NCBI GenBank assembly: GCA_963966185.1
Contig: CAWZYM010000400.1
Location: 336,001-400,000 of the forward strand
Direction of reading: 5' to 3'
Origin: Rhabditoides inermis
Taxonomy: Eukaryota; Nematoda; Chromadorea; Rhabditida; Rhabditidae
Length of the DNA: 64,000 nucleotides
Positions 46,242-59,635 of this stretch are shown here, piece after piece. Positions within the stretch are counted from its first letter, which is position 1, and each line of letters starts with the position of its first letter. The notes under the pieces are model-generated. The model searched no databases, was not told the DNA's origin, and saw nothing but the letters and a program-made list of their open reading frames with translations. Both the position numbers and the translations under genes were made by a program.

Positions 46242-47092
46242 TTAGAGGGGAAAGTGAGTGTGCGGGGGGGCCGCGGTCTCGGGAATGTGATCCGTCTTCC
46301 GAGTACATGCAATGATGAGCCTGTGTTGCCGCTTGCCTCCCGATCTCCATTAACAAAGCAATTAAAGTGTTTGTGGCAAGAGAGAGAAGTGCCTGGGGCG
46401 GTTCATATCATCTCGCAATTTGGCCCCATATATATTGCCACACACACACACACACACACACACAGCCAGACTCATAAGCAGTTCATAACCAGTGTTTTGC
46501 AGGCCGCAACCGGCGGAAGGCGACGCTGGGGTGAGTTGAGTGAGCGAGTGTGGAATGAGAGGGAATGCGAGGTGTGACGATGATGATGGAGAGATTGGCA
46601 CGCGTCGAGTGGCTATGAGGAAGTATGGAGGGTGAGTAGGTGAGGCGACACTTCAGGAGATGCCTCCCCGCCTGCCCCTCTCGCCCCTCGCCACAACTGC
46701 CCCGCACAGAAAGCACACCATCGAGAGCGACACCTCCCTATCCACATCATCGTCATCAGACGAACAGGTATGACGTCAGAGGAGAAACGACGTTGATGTG
46801 GATTCAGGGATCGTCCTCTTCCTCGTCGACGTCTTCCGAGATGAGCGCGGAGTCTATGAGGGCGAAGACGTTGTCGACGGCGCTGCGCACAGACGCGCTG
46901 GACAGAGCGTCCACCACGACACTGCGCAGTCAGGCCTTCTCCACACAGGTCAGCCCGCTCCTACAAATTCCAAACTAGCCGCTTTGTTTCCAGGCGGTGT
47001 TCTCCGCCCTGGACTCGCCGGAGCACCGGCACCACGCGCGCTCCCCCTTCCACACTGTAGAAGAGGAGAGCGATTCGGCCACGCAGCTCTGA
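42025..47092 (+). CDS. TPM-domain single-pass membrane protein, MOLO-1-like
   Basis: Fourteen exons: 42025-42145, 42189-42275, 42450-42592, 42773-42880, 43123-43266, 44141-44250, 44765-44848, 44896-44982, 45261-45335, 45920-45994, 46039-46170, 46710-46767, 46808-46948, 46994-47092; 487 aa. A signal peptide (MLSLLSLLLASGTVLRADTE) is followed by an extracellular domain to ~200 with TPM-type features: CDPDHLLTDQWRLTIHNNI, EGVQIFVILAKRI, GNGIAEQYGL, NYLLLIGVEQAKLAY and a final long helix (MEGLNKIIDEIGQQLVDP). A Thr/Glu/Pro stalk and one membrane helix (MYLVMVFAILIALCSLGVLA) follow, then a ~235-aa cytoplasmic tail rich in Ser, Arg and acidic clusters (RIESDSEEDEGKRR, TIESDTSLSTSSSSDEQ). In C. elegans MOLO-1, with this layout, modulates levamisole-type acetylcholine receptors; orthology here is inference. 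An exon-like block at 46503-46529 does not fit the frame and was left out. Confidence 0.8.
42989..43089. repeat. 38-bp tandem repeat, ~2.7 copies
   Basis: Perfect copies of a unit beginning AGACATAGATTATAGACAAA and ending ACAAAACGTGAA lie in the intron before exon 5 of the MOLO-like gene. Confidence 0.95.
44345..44720. repeat. composite dispersed repeat in MOLO-like intron
   Basis: Contains copy 2 of the 41835 repeat (44350-44393) and a stretch at 44583-44625 matching 10702-10741. It also contains a retroposon-like tail (TTCTGATTCTGATTCTGA near 44703-44722) preceded by GATTCGAGATAAACG. A related GATTCGAGATAAATATTCTG occurs at 44105-44124. Confidence 0.55.
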
Positions 47093-48168
47093 TCCCTCCT
47101 CTCCCAACGCTCACCCCGGTCTAATCATGGCCTCCTCTCTCTCCCGTTGGAGCTATCATATTGCATACAAACACACACACACACACACACACACTCGTTT
47201 TCCCCGCTCTCTCTCCGAGAATGGAGGCGGCGGTGTGGCCCTCCCGTTCTCTCTCTCTCTCTCTCTCCCCTCTCTCCCCTCTCTATTTCTTTCCGTTCCT
47301 CTACCACATCATAAACGTGGCCTGCTCCGGTGCCTCTCCCTCCCACTAATAAACACTGCGCACTCTCCCTCGTTCTACCGTACCCCTCCTCCTCTGCTAC
47401 CGTACCCCCTCTACTCGTGTCCCATTCATCACTACTGTGTACATAGCCCCTATGTCGTGTCTCGTGGTATAAAACGTGCTTGTTTAGAGTGGAGATGGCG
47501 GTCGGATAGGGGAAGGGTATGCGGGGCGCTAATTCGTGGCCGCTGATCGAGTAGCGTTTGTTGTTCTCGCGAGTTTCGCTCGGCATTGCCATTCCCCCCA
47601 AGGACCGATTTGTGGCTCCTCCCGGTCCTATCATTCGCTGAAAATGGAGGCGCGTAAGCGGCTTTCGGTGTGAGCGGCTCCACTCTCGCCCAGCGACCAC
47701 ACGGCCGCCAACCTATCCTTACCTAGCCATATTCACGTCGTGTCATATCACAGCGTTGCGTGGACGCTGACAGCCTGTAATTTTTGCAAAGTCGCGGCGA
47801 AAAAGAAGGAGAGAGAGAGAGACGGACATTTCTCGCATTTTGTTAGGTGTATTATACTTTTGTGAATCTACGCACTGGATAAGCTCATCGAACTGTGAAA
47901 CGCGCTGTTCTGAAAGAGGTTCAGAAGAAAAAAAAACGCGTGTCGCAACTGAATAGCGATATAATCGAGCCGCGCTTTTGCAAATCGGCCGTATTGTTGC
48001 TCTCGTCATTGTCGCTGTTTTCTGGTGAGAGCAAATATAGTCACATCCGCTCTTTGTGTTATCTCCGCCTCGTCTCCCTATGTACTCTCCGAGCGTATGA
48101 ATTATGCGGACACGCCGGTTTCAGGTGTCTTCTATCTTCTATTCACACACACACACACACACACGGCG
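47093..48168. other. intergenic between MOLO-like gene and srx-like receptor
   Basis: 3' flank with (CA)n at 47167-47193 and CT-rich tracts, AATAAA at 47348, then unique DNA and a (CA)n at 48145-48164 immediately before the proposed receptor start. No coding signal accepted. Confidence 0.45.
47348..47353 (+). terminator. poly(A) signal AATAAA of MOLO-like gene
   Basis: Canonical hexamer 256 bases after the stop codon of the MOLO-like gene. Confidence 0.5.
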
Positions 48169-50065
48169 ATGTTCAACGACAGCGTGAGGTTGGTTATCTC
48201 TACTTCTTCCCTCTCTCTCTCTCTCTCTCTCTCCCTCTCTCTCTCTCTCCCTCTCTTTTCTGCCTCACAGACTCTTGTGTGAAGGGGAGAAGAGGACGCG
48301 GGGGGCGGAGTCTCGGGGACGGGGTTGCTTCTAATCTAGAGAGAGAGAGAGAGAGATAGAGAGAGAGAGAGAAAAGAGAGCGAAAGGAAGAGAGAAGGAG
48401 AGAAGGAGGGAGAGGGAGGAGAGAAGCGATGAGCTCTGAAAGCAGTTGAGCCCTCTCGGCGTACCGGGTCGCAGTGGTTGTCACTGAGTCAGCGACCCAC
48501 TCTCTCTCTCCTCTGCCTTCCTTCCTGTTATATTTCCGCGGCAGAAGCCGTGTGCTCTGAATTATTCACGTCGCTCTTGCTTGCCCTTGCCGTCGCTTTT
48601 GCCCCGCCTGGCTTTTCTCCACGACGACGACGACCACGACGAGCGCTATGAAACCCGACTGGCGAGGCAACGCTTCATACTACACCGTCCACGCACTACT
48701 GTAAATAACCCGTAGTTTTCGTTTCGCTCGAACCGTGCCCATTATACCGGCTGCTGCTGTGCGAGAGCGCGCTCTTCTCTCTTTCCCCTCCCGGCAAAAA
48801 TGGCGTTCCCCTAATTTACTTTGACGACGCGAAGCAGAAGCCCACCTGACGAGAGAAGCGAAACACCAACCAACATTCATTCCATGACAATCAAGCGAAT
48901 AGGCGGCGGCGGTGGAAACGAGGGCATGTAGTTCAGTACAATATACAGTATGGAGAATATAGAATACAGTATACCTCTTCAGGACGGTGGACCAGCGGCG
49001 GGACGACCTGATCGCCGTGTCGATCTGGCTGGTGATGCTGACGTACGCGCTGGTGTCGAACGTGCTCATACTGATAGGCATAGCGAGGAGTCACGCGATG
49101 CGCTCCGCCACCAGGTGAGCGAGAGAGAGAGGGAATGTGTGCGAGCGAATGCATGTCACGATGATGACTGTGCTTCGTCCTGAATCAGTATATGAGCGAA
49201 AACTGTGCATTCCCTCAATGTGAAGACTGTGCTTGATTTCATGAATGTGCTCAATCAAAGATTCGCTCAATGTGTGAGAGTAGAATGTGCTCGTTTCGTG
49301 AATTCGAAGATTCGCTTTATGAAACAAGATTGTGCTGTTTTCATGATGACTGTGCTGACTTCCATAGATTGAATTGAATTGATTTACTGCCGATATCAAG
49401 AATACAACAACGGAGATGGAACACGAAGTGTTTAGTCTGCGTGAAGTAACTGTCGGTGGTTCCTTCTTGTCGGGATCCGACGTGAAGAAGGGGTGGTGTG
49501 CTTGGTCTCACGCTTAAGTTGACGTTGCGACAGCCATTGTAGAATGTGTACTCGGCGGGTTCAACTCCGTTCTCCGAGGCATCCTCAAATTCCAAAGCCA
49601 GCAACGAACATGTAGCGGGTACCGTTGATCCAACAATTGTTCACGTAGACCGGGCTTGGCGGGTGCGACGGGGGAAAATAAACTGGTGGGGCCGACCACT
49701 CGGGGGCAAGGGAAGATGATGGAATGATCTTCATAGATCCGAATGTGTATTTATATCGTGTTGAGTGTTGTTTTTGTTGGAAAATTTTCTCAAAAATAAA
49801 ATGGCACCTGCAGCATGCGCTCAGGTGTAATGTGCATGCGTGGTCTCTCCCCCCCCCTTTGTTCACAATGCTTTGTGAAGAACTGCTTATTGTTGCACAC
49901 GCCGGTCCCCTCCTCCCTCCGAAAAAAGAGTCAATGCGCACGAATAGGGAACACAGTGATATGTTCCCCCCGGCAATCAGTAATTGACCAATGTCTGGGG
50001 ACACGTATAGGTAAAATTACACGAGGCGCTCCGCGCACTCCCAGAGACTGAGGAGGCAATTCGCT

Positions 50066-50134
<69 letters not shown>

Positions 50135-50920
50135 CGACACGGAGCAGCGCCGCTCTGCGCCCGGGTTTATATTTAATAGGGCCGAGATTGGTTTTCGTGT
50201 GCTGCTGCTGTGTGGGCTGTGGGCGTCCCCGGTGTGTGTATGTCTGTGTGTGTCTCAGGAAACGTAATATGTGGGATGGGCTAGATACCACTATACCAGG
50301 AAGTCTGAGTGGGAAGAGTGTGGTGAATCTCACGTAGTCGCGTCGCGCGAACGTCGTTGACCGACAAACAATGGCAGGCAGCGTGCGCAGTGTTTCCGAA
50401 GAGGCTCGATGTGCGTGTGACCTTGAAAGACTAACTCGTTTCAAAAACCACTTTCTCGTATAAGTTATAAGTAGATAGGTGGTTTGTATTTGAGTGATTG
50501 TGAGCCAATTATCTCTATTGATAGTGCCAACATGCTGTTCCAGCGCAAAACTATCAACTTGTAATAAACATGTGTTTATGCTTTTGTTCGTAACATGTAT
50601 TTTTTGCAGCGTAAACGATGCATGTGCAAGATTAGGATAAGCTCCTCATCATGAGGAAAATCGTTTTGTGCGCACGCGGGGTTAATCAGTCCACACACAA
50701 TTGAGGCGCTGGTTTGCCTTTTTAATGTTATTGCAATGTGTTTTCTACGATCGGAAAGACATGTGAGGTTGTTGGTAGCCGAAGAAAAAAGAAAAGCTGC
50801 AGCAGATTTAGTCGATTACGCATACTTACGACCGAATCCCTGATAGATGGCATATATTGATACATATAATGGGCGAATCCCATCAGCTCACCGCTCTCTT
50901 CCACTCTCCGGAATTCGCGT

Positions 50921-50970
<50 letters not shown>

Positions 50971-51197
50971 AAATCCTGGTGATGCCAAGTGGCGACTTTG
51001 TCGGCAAGGTTAAGTATAGTCGCCAGTTGTTTTCCTTTCTCACTCTCTACACGTAGATGTTTATTCCCCTTCCCCTCTTTCATAATTCCCTTACTCTCTG
51101 TTTCTCGTTTATTCTACACACACGTAATCGCTCCTTCTCTGACTGCATGCTTGAGTATGATATATTTGGAGGGATGAACGAGAATGTTGATCGGAGG

Positions 51198-51239
<42 letters not shown>

Positions 51240-51541
51240 GCACTCTCGGCACGCGCCACATACTGTAGCCTGTAGCGCCAGGCGGCGCATGAAATGTGAC
51301 GAGAGAGAGAGTTCGAGTACGCATGAAGGTATTCATGAATTTCATATCACAGCCCACTCGGTGAGATGCGGCACGTAAGAGAAGGGGGTTCGTTCTATCG
51401 CGGGCGGCGTCGTCTGCCTCCGAAGCGCACTTATGTTTTGCCAATTCCGGGGGCACAGCGACTCACTCGAGCGAGAAAGAGGGAAGCGAAAGGAGAGGGG
51501 TACTGAAAGGCAAACGGGGACGAATCAGGGCATCACGGAGC

Positions 51542-51575
<34 letters not shown>

Positions 51576-51692
51576 CAAAGTCTCTTTACAGCTACTGGTT
51601 CATCGTCTCGCTGGCGTGCTGCGATATAGTGATGACCATCATCTCACTCGTCCACCTTGTTCCCGCCACAGCCTTTCATTCAGGTAAAGGTA

Positions 51693-51739
<47 letters not shown>

Positions 51740-52349
51740 TCACTGCTATCAATTCACTGCCACACTCACCGCTCTCACTGTGCGTGCGTTTAGTGAGAGG
51801 GGAGCCGTTTCGCGGATCGTTGTGTTCTCACGGCCCTCGTCACGTCTACAGAAATAGTTGTGCATCGCAGAGTGCGCGCGATTTTGTATGGGGAAGTGAG
51901 AAGGGCGAAGAAAGCTGGAAATTCACAAGGGAACGATATCATACCATTAAAACAGAGCCATTGCCGTATTCACCACGACAAACAATCGCGATTTGTTCAC
52001 GATGGAGAGGGCGAGAAGTCTGTCGATGGTATGCTAATGAGATGGCTTCAGCATACGTCGACTACTCGAGCTGGCGCAACATCCTGATGATCTTCTTCTA
52101 TGACCTCTTCTGGTACACGGCCGTCATTCAGCTCGGACTAATGGCCTGTAACAGGTAATATTGTTGTGTTATTGTATCGCATTTCTATGTGTGCCCCTTT
52201 TTGGGCCGAAACTACTTTATCCCAGGAAGTGCGCCCCAGTACTTGCGCGATGTCTCTCTCTCTTTTTTAAAGTTGAAATCACGGGGCACTGTTACCGAGT
52301 GACACTAGCGTCTTTTGAATGGCATTCCCAGAACACTGGTCGCTGCTGC

Positions 52350-52400
<51 letters not shown>

Positions 52401-52515
52401 ACTTTCTCACGTCTCACGGTCCAGTGAGTGTAGCTATGATATGCGCACGCATCATTATGCAAAACCGCAAAACGAGCGTGAGTCCTGCAGCGGTGTGAAC
52501 TCTCCCATCTTTCTT

Positions 52516-52563
<48 letters not shown>

Positions 52564-53399
52564 CAAAGGCGCCAATTGCTCTGGCCGAAATCGCATTCTC
52601 TTTCCTCCTGCCCCCGCTAGTGCTTTGGCGTCGTTTTTCGTGGCGATAGAACGCCCGGAAACTGATACACAGCAATCAGAGTGTGGGTGGAGAGTGGGAA
52701 GGAGAGAGAGAGAGGGAGGGAGGGAGAGAGAGGGGGAAAGAGAGAAAGAAGACAGGACGACTCATATGCATATACTCCACATTGCCCGATCTAATCCTAT
52801 TGCGAGCACTACTCATATGATATTTGGCTCTATCCGATAGAAGTAGAAGTAAAGAGCGAATGAGAGAGAGAGTTTGGGGGTCTCCATCGCCAATTGCTTC
52901 TCTCTCCCTCGTTCATAAAGTGCGAAAACATATTAATATACTCCACATTTCTCATTTCGAGGACACGCCAGAGGCCAAATGATCAGTGGTGACTAATAAG
53001 GAAAACTGCAAAATCCGACAACGCAAAAAAGACACCCTGAACTCATAGCAGCGTCGCGGAGCACATTACATTATCATGTGCATAAAAGGGAGGTAATGCC
53101 ACTGCCCCATCTCTCTCTCTCTCTCCCTCTCCTCTTATCGGTCTCGATTGATTTGCATGTCTATTAGTGCGAGAGATAGAAGGCAGTAATCATCGGTGCT
53201 CAGAGAGGAATCACCGCTTTTTCGTGCGCTTCAGTCGACTGGGGCTAATGAATCGTGTGAATCACGAAAAAAAAGTACCAGAGTTTTTTTCTCACGGATA
53301 CGTTTCAGATTCGTGTCGATCGTCTACCCCATGGAGTATAAGTGGATGTTCAGCAGAGGCCGATCGCTCGCCATTATATTCTTGGGATACCTTACAGGT

Positions 53400-53439
<40 letters not shown>

Positions 53440-56400
53440 GCTCGAGCATATAATATGGAAGGCTGCGCCTAGGGGTTCGCCTAATAATTTCTGGTTTAAG
53501 GGTTTAGGCCTGCGGCCGGGGGGAAGGGATGGGGGGCAGAGAGTGCTAGAGTGAGAAGCGAATGAGGGAAGTAGGAGCGAAGAGCGCAGAAAGAGGAGAA
53601 GAAAGGGGAATGAACAAAACACTAGCTCTTCGTTTTCCTTACGCGATTCCGAGGACGGCACTCGCTTCTCGGCAACATAACTCATTCGCGTCTAGACATC
53701 AAGTGTTGTCAGTGCGTACATTTATTTTACTGGAGCAGCACTCTAAACACAAACACAACGATATTTGTGCAATTCATAAATACACAGAGGCATGTCACAC
53801 AGGGACTAGCATATTTCATATTTAGAGATCGTCTTCACGTCGAATTAGCGTGGCTTGCATATGTTATATGAAACATCCGGTCGTTCTGAAATACGATTTG
53901 AAAACAAGTGAATAGAAAGAGATGGTATGGGAGGGGGCAACACTCGAACTGAGAAAAGTAAAAATTCACGATAAAACACTCTTTTGCACCAAACATCTGA
54001 CATACAACTTGTCATCGACTGCTTTCAGGTCTTCTGGTGTCGTTGCCGACCCTGTTTCCCTGCTGTCACACACTCTGGAACTCGGACTTTTGGCTCACCG
54101 TATACGAACCTATGGACACATGGTGATTGCTTTCGTTTTTATGTAGTCAAAACATCAAGCTATGGCGTGTGAAGCGCACTATACTTGTGTGGCCAACTGT
54201 CTTCTGTTCTAAACACACTTCTTGCCCCTTTTCCGTGCTTTGCTGCCAACACGTAAACGGAAAGGTAGTTGAGAGAAAAAAAGAGAGTTAGAGAACGAGA
54301 GACAGAGGGTAGAGGAAATGAAGTGAGGAACAACTTCCGCCGAAGACGTATACGCTCTGTCTAGTGTTATCGAGAACCCCCCTCCTTTTTTCAATTGAGA
54401 CGCATCCTCAATTACAATAGAGACACGCGTTTGAGTGAGTGAAGATGCGGTATAACTTAAAAAAAAACACACTGGATGTATTTGTTTTGCGTTCGGTGCT
54501 AGTGCATAGGCTTTGCTCAAGAGCCTTTTAAATCGGGCCGCAACGAGCCGCCACTAATAATCGAGCGTTTAAGACGTTTCATATGACAGCTGTTATCGAA
54601 ATGCGCCAAACTTCGAACAAAACAGGAAATAATGCAATCTAAATGTAATACAAACAATAACTCGTATTCAGATAATAACAAAAAAAGAATGTACTTGTAT
54701 GAATTATTAATTTATCAAAACAAAACCACATTTGTAATATAATATATTTTTGCAGGTACAAATATGTGGATATGAGCGTGAACTCGCTCTCGCTGATGAT
54801 GATGATTATGTCATATGCAGTCATTATTTACAAGGTGTGGTTTCCATCAAGTTTACATATATTTTTTTCAAAAGCATAGGGGGGAATAATTTTCAACTTG
54901 AAATATTTGTAAACCAATTTGTGAGGAATTTTTTTTTTTTCATTATTTTGCATGCAATAGTGTTCATTAGAGCTAATTGCTAGTCGCCACTGTGTCTTTA
55001 AATATTGAATGTCAAATGTATACGTAATTTTTTTAGGTTCGAGAAAGTGGGCGCGCGATGGCGAAATACCAGCTCACTATCAGAACACGAGTATGTTTCA
55101 TTTACGTACATTCATACAAACTTTAAACTTTAAATTACTGAAATGAGCGTATCCACAACTTTGTGTATAAACTAAGTATGACTGCCGCGAGGCTTGAAGT
55201 TTTTACGGGTTCGTTTCGAAATCGGTATTTATCACGACATTTTTTTTATAACCTACGCAGTTTTCCACCTGTTCTGTTTCATTTTAAAGAATGACTTGTG
55301 CATGCAAGGTATTATCTTTTATCACGTGGTAGTCCCTGCTCATAAGCGAAATTAAGTGGTAAAATCTAACTTTGCAATCATATTTGTTTAAGCGGAAACA
55401 GACTAGAGAAGTACCACCAAGACCATACAGCAAGTACACAAGCAGGCACAATGGTTTATCAGAGTGTGCATGCAATCGGGGTTTGGTTCTGGACGTCGAG
55501 GGACGTAGAGGGTCGAGGGACGGGCGACGAGGGTCGAGGGGGACTCCGAGGGGAGTAGGGGCCCAGAGAAGGCGGTGGCGAGAGAATGCCCAGACGAGCC
55601 CGCGCGGCCGCTAGTTACGTCGTTTGCCAGACATGATAATCACCGAGTTGCGTCCTTTCGCTGGTTAGCATCGTTAGTCGAATGAGTGATATTTGCATGT
55701 TCAAATGAGGTCGTTTCGTCGTTCCACGACATTGTTCAAAGATGTACAAGACATGCGTTTATAATTCATAATTCTGTCTGATTTGCGTTGATGAAGTGTT
55801 ATCATTTTCAAAATTACCGTGTTAGCATAATCGGGGAAAGGTTTTCACCATAGATCGAGGTTGTTATAGGATTGATAATGATGCTACAAGTTGTTGATTT
55901 AATATACCTTATCTTAATTTTTAAATTTTGTATATGTAGTCTAAATAAATTACAAGTGTTTACGATCACCGAGTTGTATAAAACACAAGTATTGAAAAAA
56001 CTACGTTTATTAGTTGACCGTTTACACTTATCTTATACGTGATCGCCTAAATAAATAACTAGTTTTCATTTATGTTTTTCAATGCAAGAAATACCTGAAA
56101 AATAGCACACTGTAGTATTATATTTATCGAAAAATATCGTGAAATGAATATAGTAGTAATTAGCACAAAAAAGATGATATAGTGTATTGAAATGATTACA
56201 TTGTCTGAACAGGCTACACAATTTCACTGTAATCAAACATGGTATTATATCCAAATAACGATTTCTCTTCTGGAAAAAAAATGTCAGGGATATGCATGTG
56301 CACAAAATCACCGAAAACTTGTTTTATCTCCTCCTCCGGTGATAAAAAACAATAAAAAAACTTTAATAGTACTAAGTTAATACTACCAAGTTAAATAACA

Positions 56401-57210
56401 ATGGTGCTATGATAAGTGTAGTTTCAGCAGCAGAATGCGTTGATCGCTCAGACGTCGTCGGATGGCTGTAGTCGGATGTGCAGCGTGCGACCACCCAGAA
56501 GCCAAGTCTCCAAGAAGGAGATGCGACTCTTCATACAGGTAATGACTTCGGTTTTTTATACAGGTACTGACTTCGGTTTTTTTATACAGGTACTGACTTC
56601 GGTTTTTTTTATACAGGTACTGACTTCGGTTTTTTTTATACAGGTACTGACTTCGGTTTTTTTTATACAGGTACTGACTTTGGTTTTTTTGTACACGTTA
56701 CAGGAAACAACTTTTTAGTACAGCTTTGTTTTTGTATCGATGTATAAACTTCCATACTTATTTTTGAGTGAGTAAGAAGTAAGATTTGTGCTTGCCAGTC
56801 ACTTTCAAATGAACAATTGAACACAGTTTCGCACAGTTTCCCGGATGAGCTCAGTTTTTAATTGAGATAACTTATATTATCAGGCGGTGAAAAGTCTAAA
56901 ATCCCTCGAAATTTGTAGAAGAGAGATGATAGAGAGAAGCGGCCCATGTCGATATTCGGAAATTGAAATGATTGAAATGACTTGAAATTTTTATGGCTCC
57001 TCAAACTCTTTAATGTATGTGAATCCCTGAACACAGCTGATCTGTCTATGTTTGCACTACGAAACACTGCCATATCGCGTGCATTATAAGACATTCGCAA
57101 TTTCCGCACGTCCGCTTCCTCTCGCAACCCGAAATCGAAAAACGTTTTACTGGTTTGTTTTTGTTGGGGGTGAAATACCAGATTGGGAGGGGAAATCACG
57201 AAAATGCAAC

Positions 57211-57273
<63 letters not shown>

Positions 57274-59593
57274 AAATTCATCATGAATGTCGATATAGCT
57301 GCCTGGCCAACGTAATGATCATTAAGAGTCATACGGTTTACGGTATATCTTATTGTCGAATGAGTAAGTAGCGGCTGCAAAACTCTGCTATTTCACGTCT
57401 CCGCATAGATTGTGACAACAAAAGAAGAACTCCCATTCACACCGCACACACACACGTAGAAATATATATTTACCACGCATCTTTTTATGCTGCCGAAAGC
57501 ACCGCATACCGCATGCTACATTGTACTTGAATCCGGGAGGGGGGGGGAAGGATAAGAAAAAGACGATACCCGGATAACACGTCAGATTTCCACATCCCCG
57601 TTGAGTAAGAAATAAGAAGGCAGGCATACTTTGTAGCGCGTGCGATTCGCGAGCGCGAGAGATTTTGAAAATGAAATACTTTAATCTCATCAGCACCAAT
57701 AAACCGTAATGTTGCAACGCACGTGTTTTTCGTGGGTATTGAAAAGGGTTAAGAACTGAAAAGTACTGTGATCCGGACGAGAAGCGATTCCCTATCTCTT
57801 TCGATATATCCACGAATCAGCTTACCCTGCAGAAGAAAGAAGATACCGTATGGAGGGTAGAGTAGTGTTGCAACCCTCAAATCCTGTGCATGCATATTTA
57901 TTTATGTGTGGCACGATTTTCTGATCTTCTACAAGCAGTGGCATTATACTGCAGGGATGAAAAAACGACTCCGCGAATCTTTTCATGAATTGTTGTGTGT
58001 ATGAGTGGTAAGCAGTTGCTGCAGTTTCACATATTACTATAGTGAATAGTGATTGAATAGGGTTAAAAATGACTGTCATTCGCGTGAACAAAAAAGCGAC
58101 TGTTATTTTCTTCGGGTTTGTAGTATAATATACATATTATGTCTCTGTTCATAACACTTCTCATGTGAGTCATTTTCATTTTTATCACAAGCGGATAGTG
58201 ACAAAGTCATTTCTTCTAAACACTTGTTGATGGTTCAAAAACAATTCACTATAACGTGTCAAACTACTACGACGTGTACAAATAATGAATCGAAATTTAT
58301 TGGATTCTATTAATAGTTCAGACAAATGATATCACTTCCTAACCAGTATGCATGCCAGTTAGACAGTGTGTAAACACCGCATTATTGACGTGTCGTAAAC
58401 CAAGAACCATATCTTTTCAGGAATTAGTTGGACCCCGAATGTCGAATTACTGACTAAATGATATGATTGAATCCGAGTCTAAATACACGACGTTCAGTTC
58501 TTCGTGGTGTCGCTGGTGTTCCTGCTGACGTGGACGACGTGGCAGTGGCTGCCGCACATGTCCACCTCCAAGTGGGCCTACTTCGTCATGACCAGCCTGT
58601 TCTTCATCAACAACTCGGTGAGTGCGTTCGATATCCGAAGAACACGAACCACCTGTGTGCATGCCAGTCTCTTCAAACCTGCGCTGGAAATAAAACCAAC
58701 ATTCGGAGGCGTATTGAACGTGTCGTTTACGGAAAGACTGACCAGTGTTCCGCGCGCCCCAGATCCAACCCGTTCCTTCTCGCGACAGATCTTCCGACAC
58801 TGCATGACAAACGCGCAAGCCATACAAACCTCCGTGACCGGCTTGTAGTCACTCGTTCTTGGTGTCGCCGAGATTAGCACGCTGCACGTAGACACTAGAA
58901 TAAGCGCGATAATGCCACAGTGACTAAGCGTTACCCCGGTGGAAGCTCACTTCTCCTTTCGGGTAGTTGTGCGTGTACCTGTGATTAGTCACCGTCGATA
59001 CCCCTTTCCCAACAAATACACATACACACATACGCATAGGGAGAGAGAGAGAGAACGAAACCGGCAAAATACCATTGTGTGGCCATATTTAATTACGTCT
59101 GCGTTCGGCCGTAATCACACTCGCTTGATGTTTTGTAGCCCACATTGCGACGACGACGGGGCAAAAAAGCGCCTCGTTAATGTTTATATTATCGATAACT
59201 CACACGCAGACCGCCGTATACAGATACCGGAGAGAAAAGTCACGGGCGCGAAGTGGACTGGCCGGAACACGGCTTGCACGCACAAGCTACATTTAGTATT
59301 TGTTTCAGGTGAACCCGACAGTGTATCTGCTATTCAACACGCAACTGCGCCGCGAGCTGCACTACCTGCTCTGTCGCCATCACGCGATCAGCATGGCGCA
59401 GCAGCGACGCAAGCGCACCCAGCTCGCGCGAACGGTACGTCTCGTGACGCAGTGTGACGCAGCCTAATCCGTCCTGTTTAGGTGCATCATCCCAACCACA
59501 ACAACCACAACAACACGACCAATTCGTCCGGTCGTGGAAAGGCAAGTCCCGGCACTGCTTATAAACACGGGTGTATTGGGAACACTGGGGAGT

Positions 59594-59635
<42 letters not shown>

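Noticed and set aside
46503..46529. Exon-like block with acceptor TTTTGCAG and donor GGTGAGT in the MOLO-like gene
   Set aside because: Including it breaks the phase needed for the next exon (KHTIESDT); direct joining of 46170 to 46710 is in frame. It could at most be an alternative exon.
56539..56703. CRISPR-like interpretation of the 27-bp tandem units
   Set aside because: Units are contiguous with no unique spacers, the host is a eukaryote and no cas genes are present.
57388..57813. 141-aa minus-strand frame inside the receptor intron
   Set aside because: No splice partners, no domain, AT-rich composition and a location inside a well-supported intron on the other strand.
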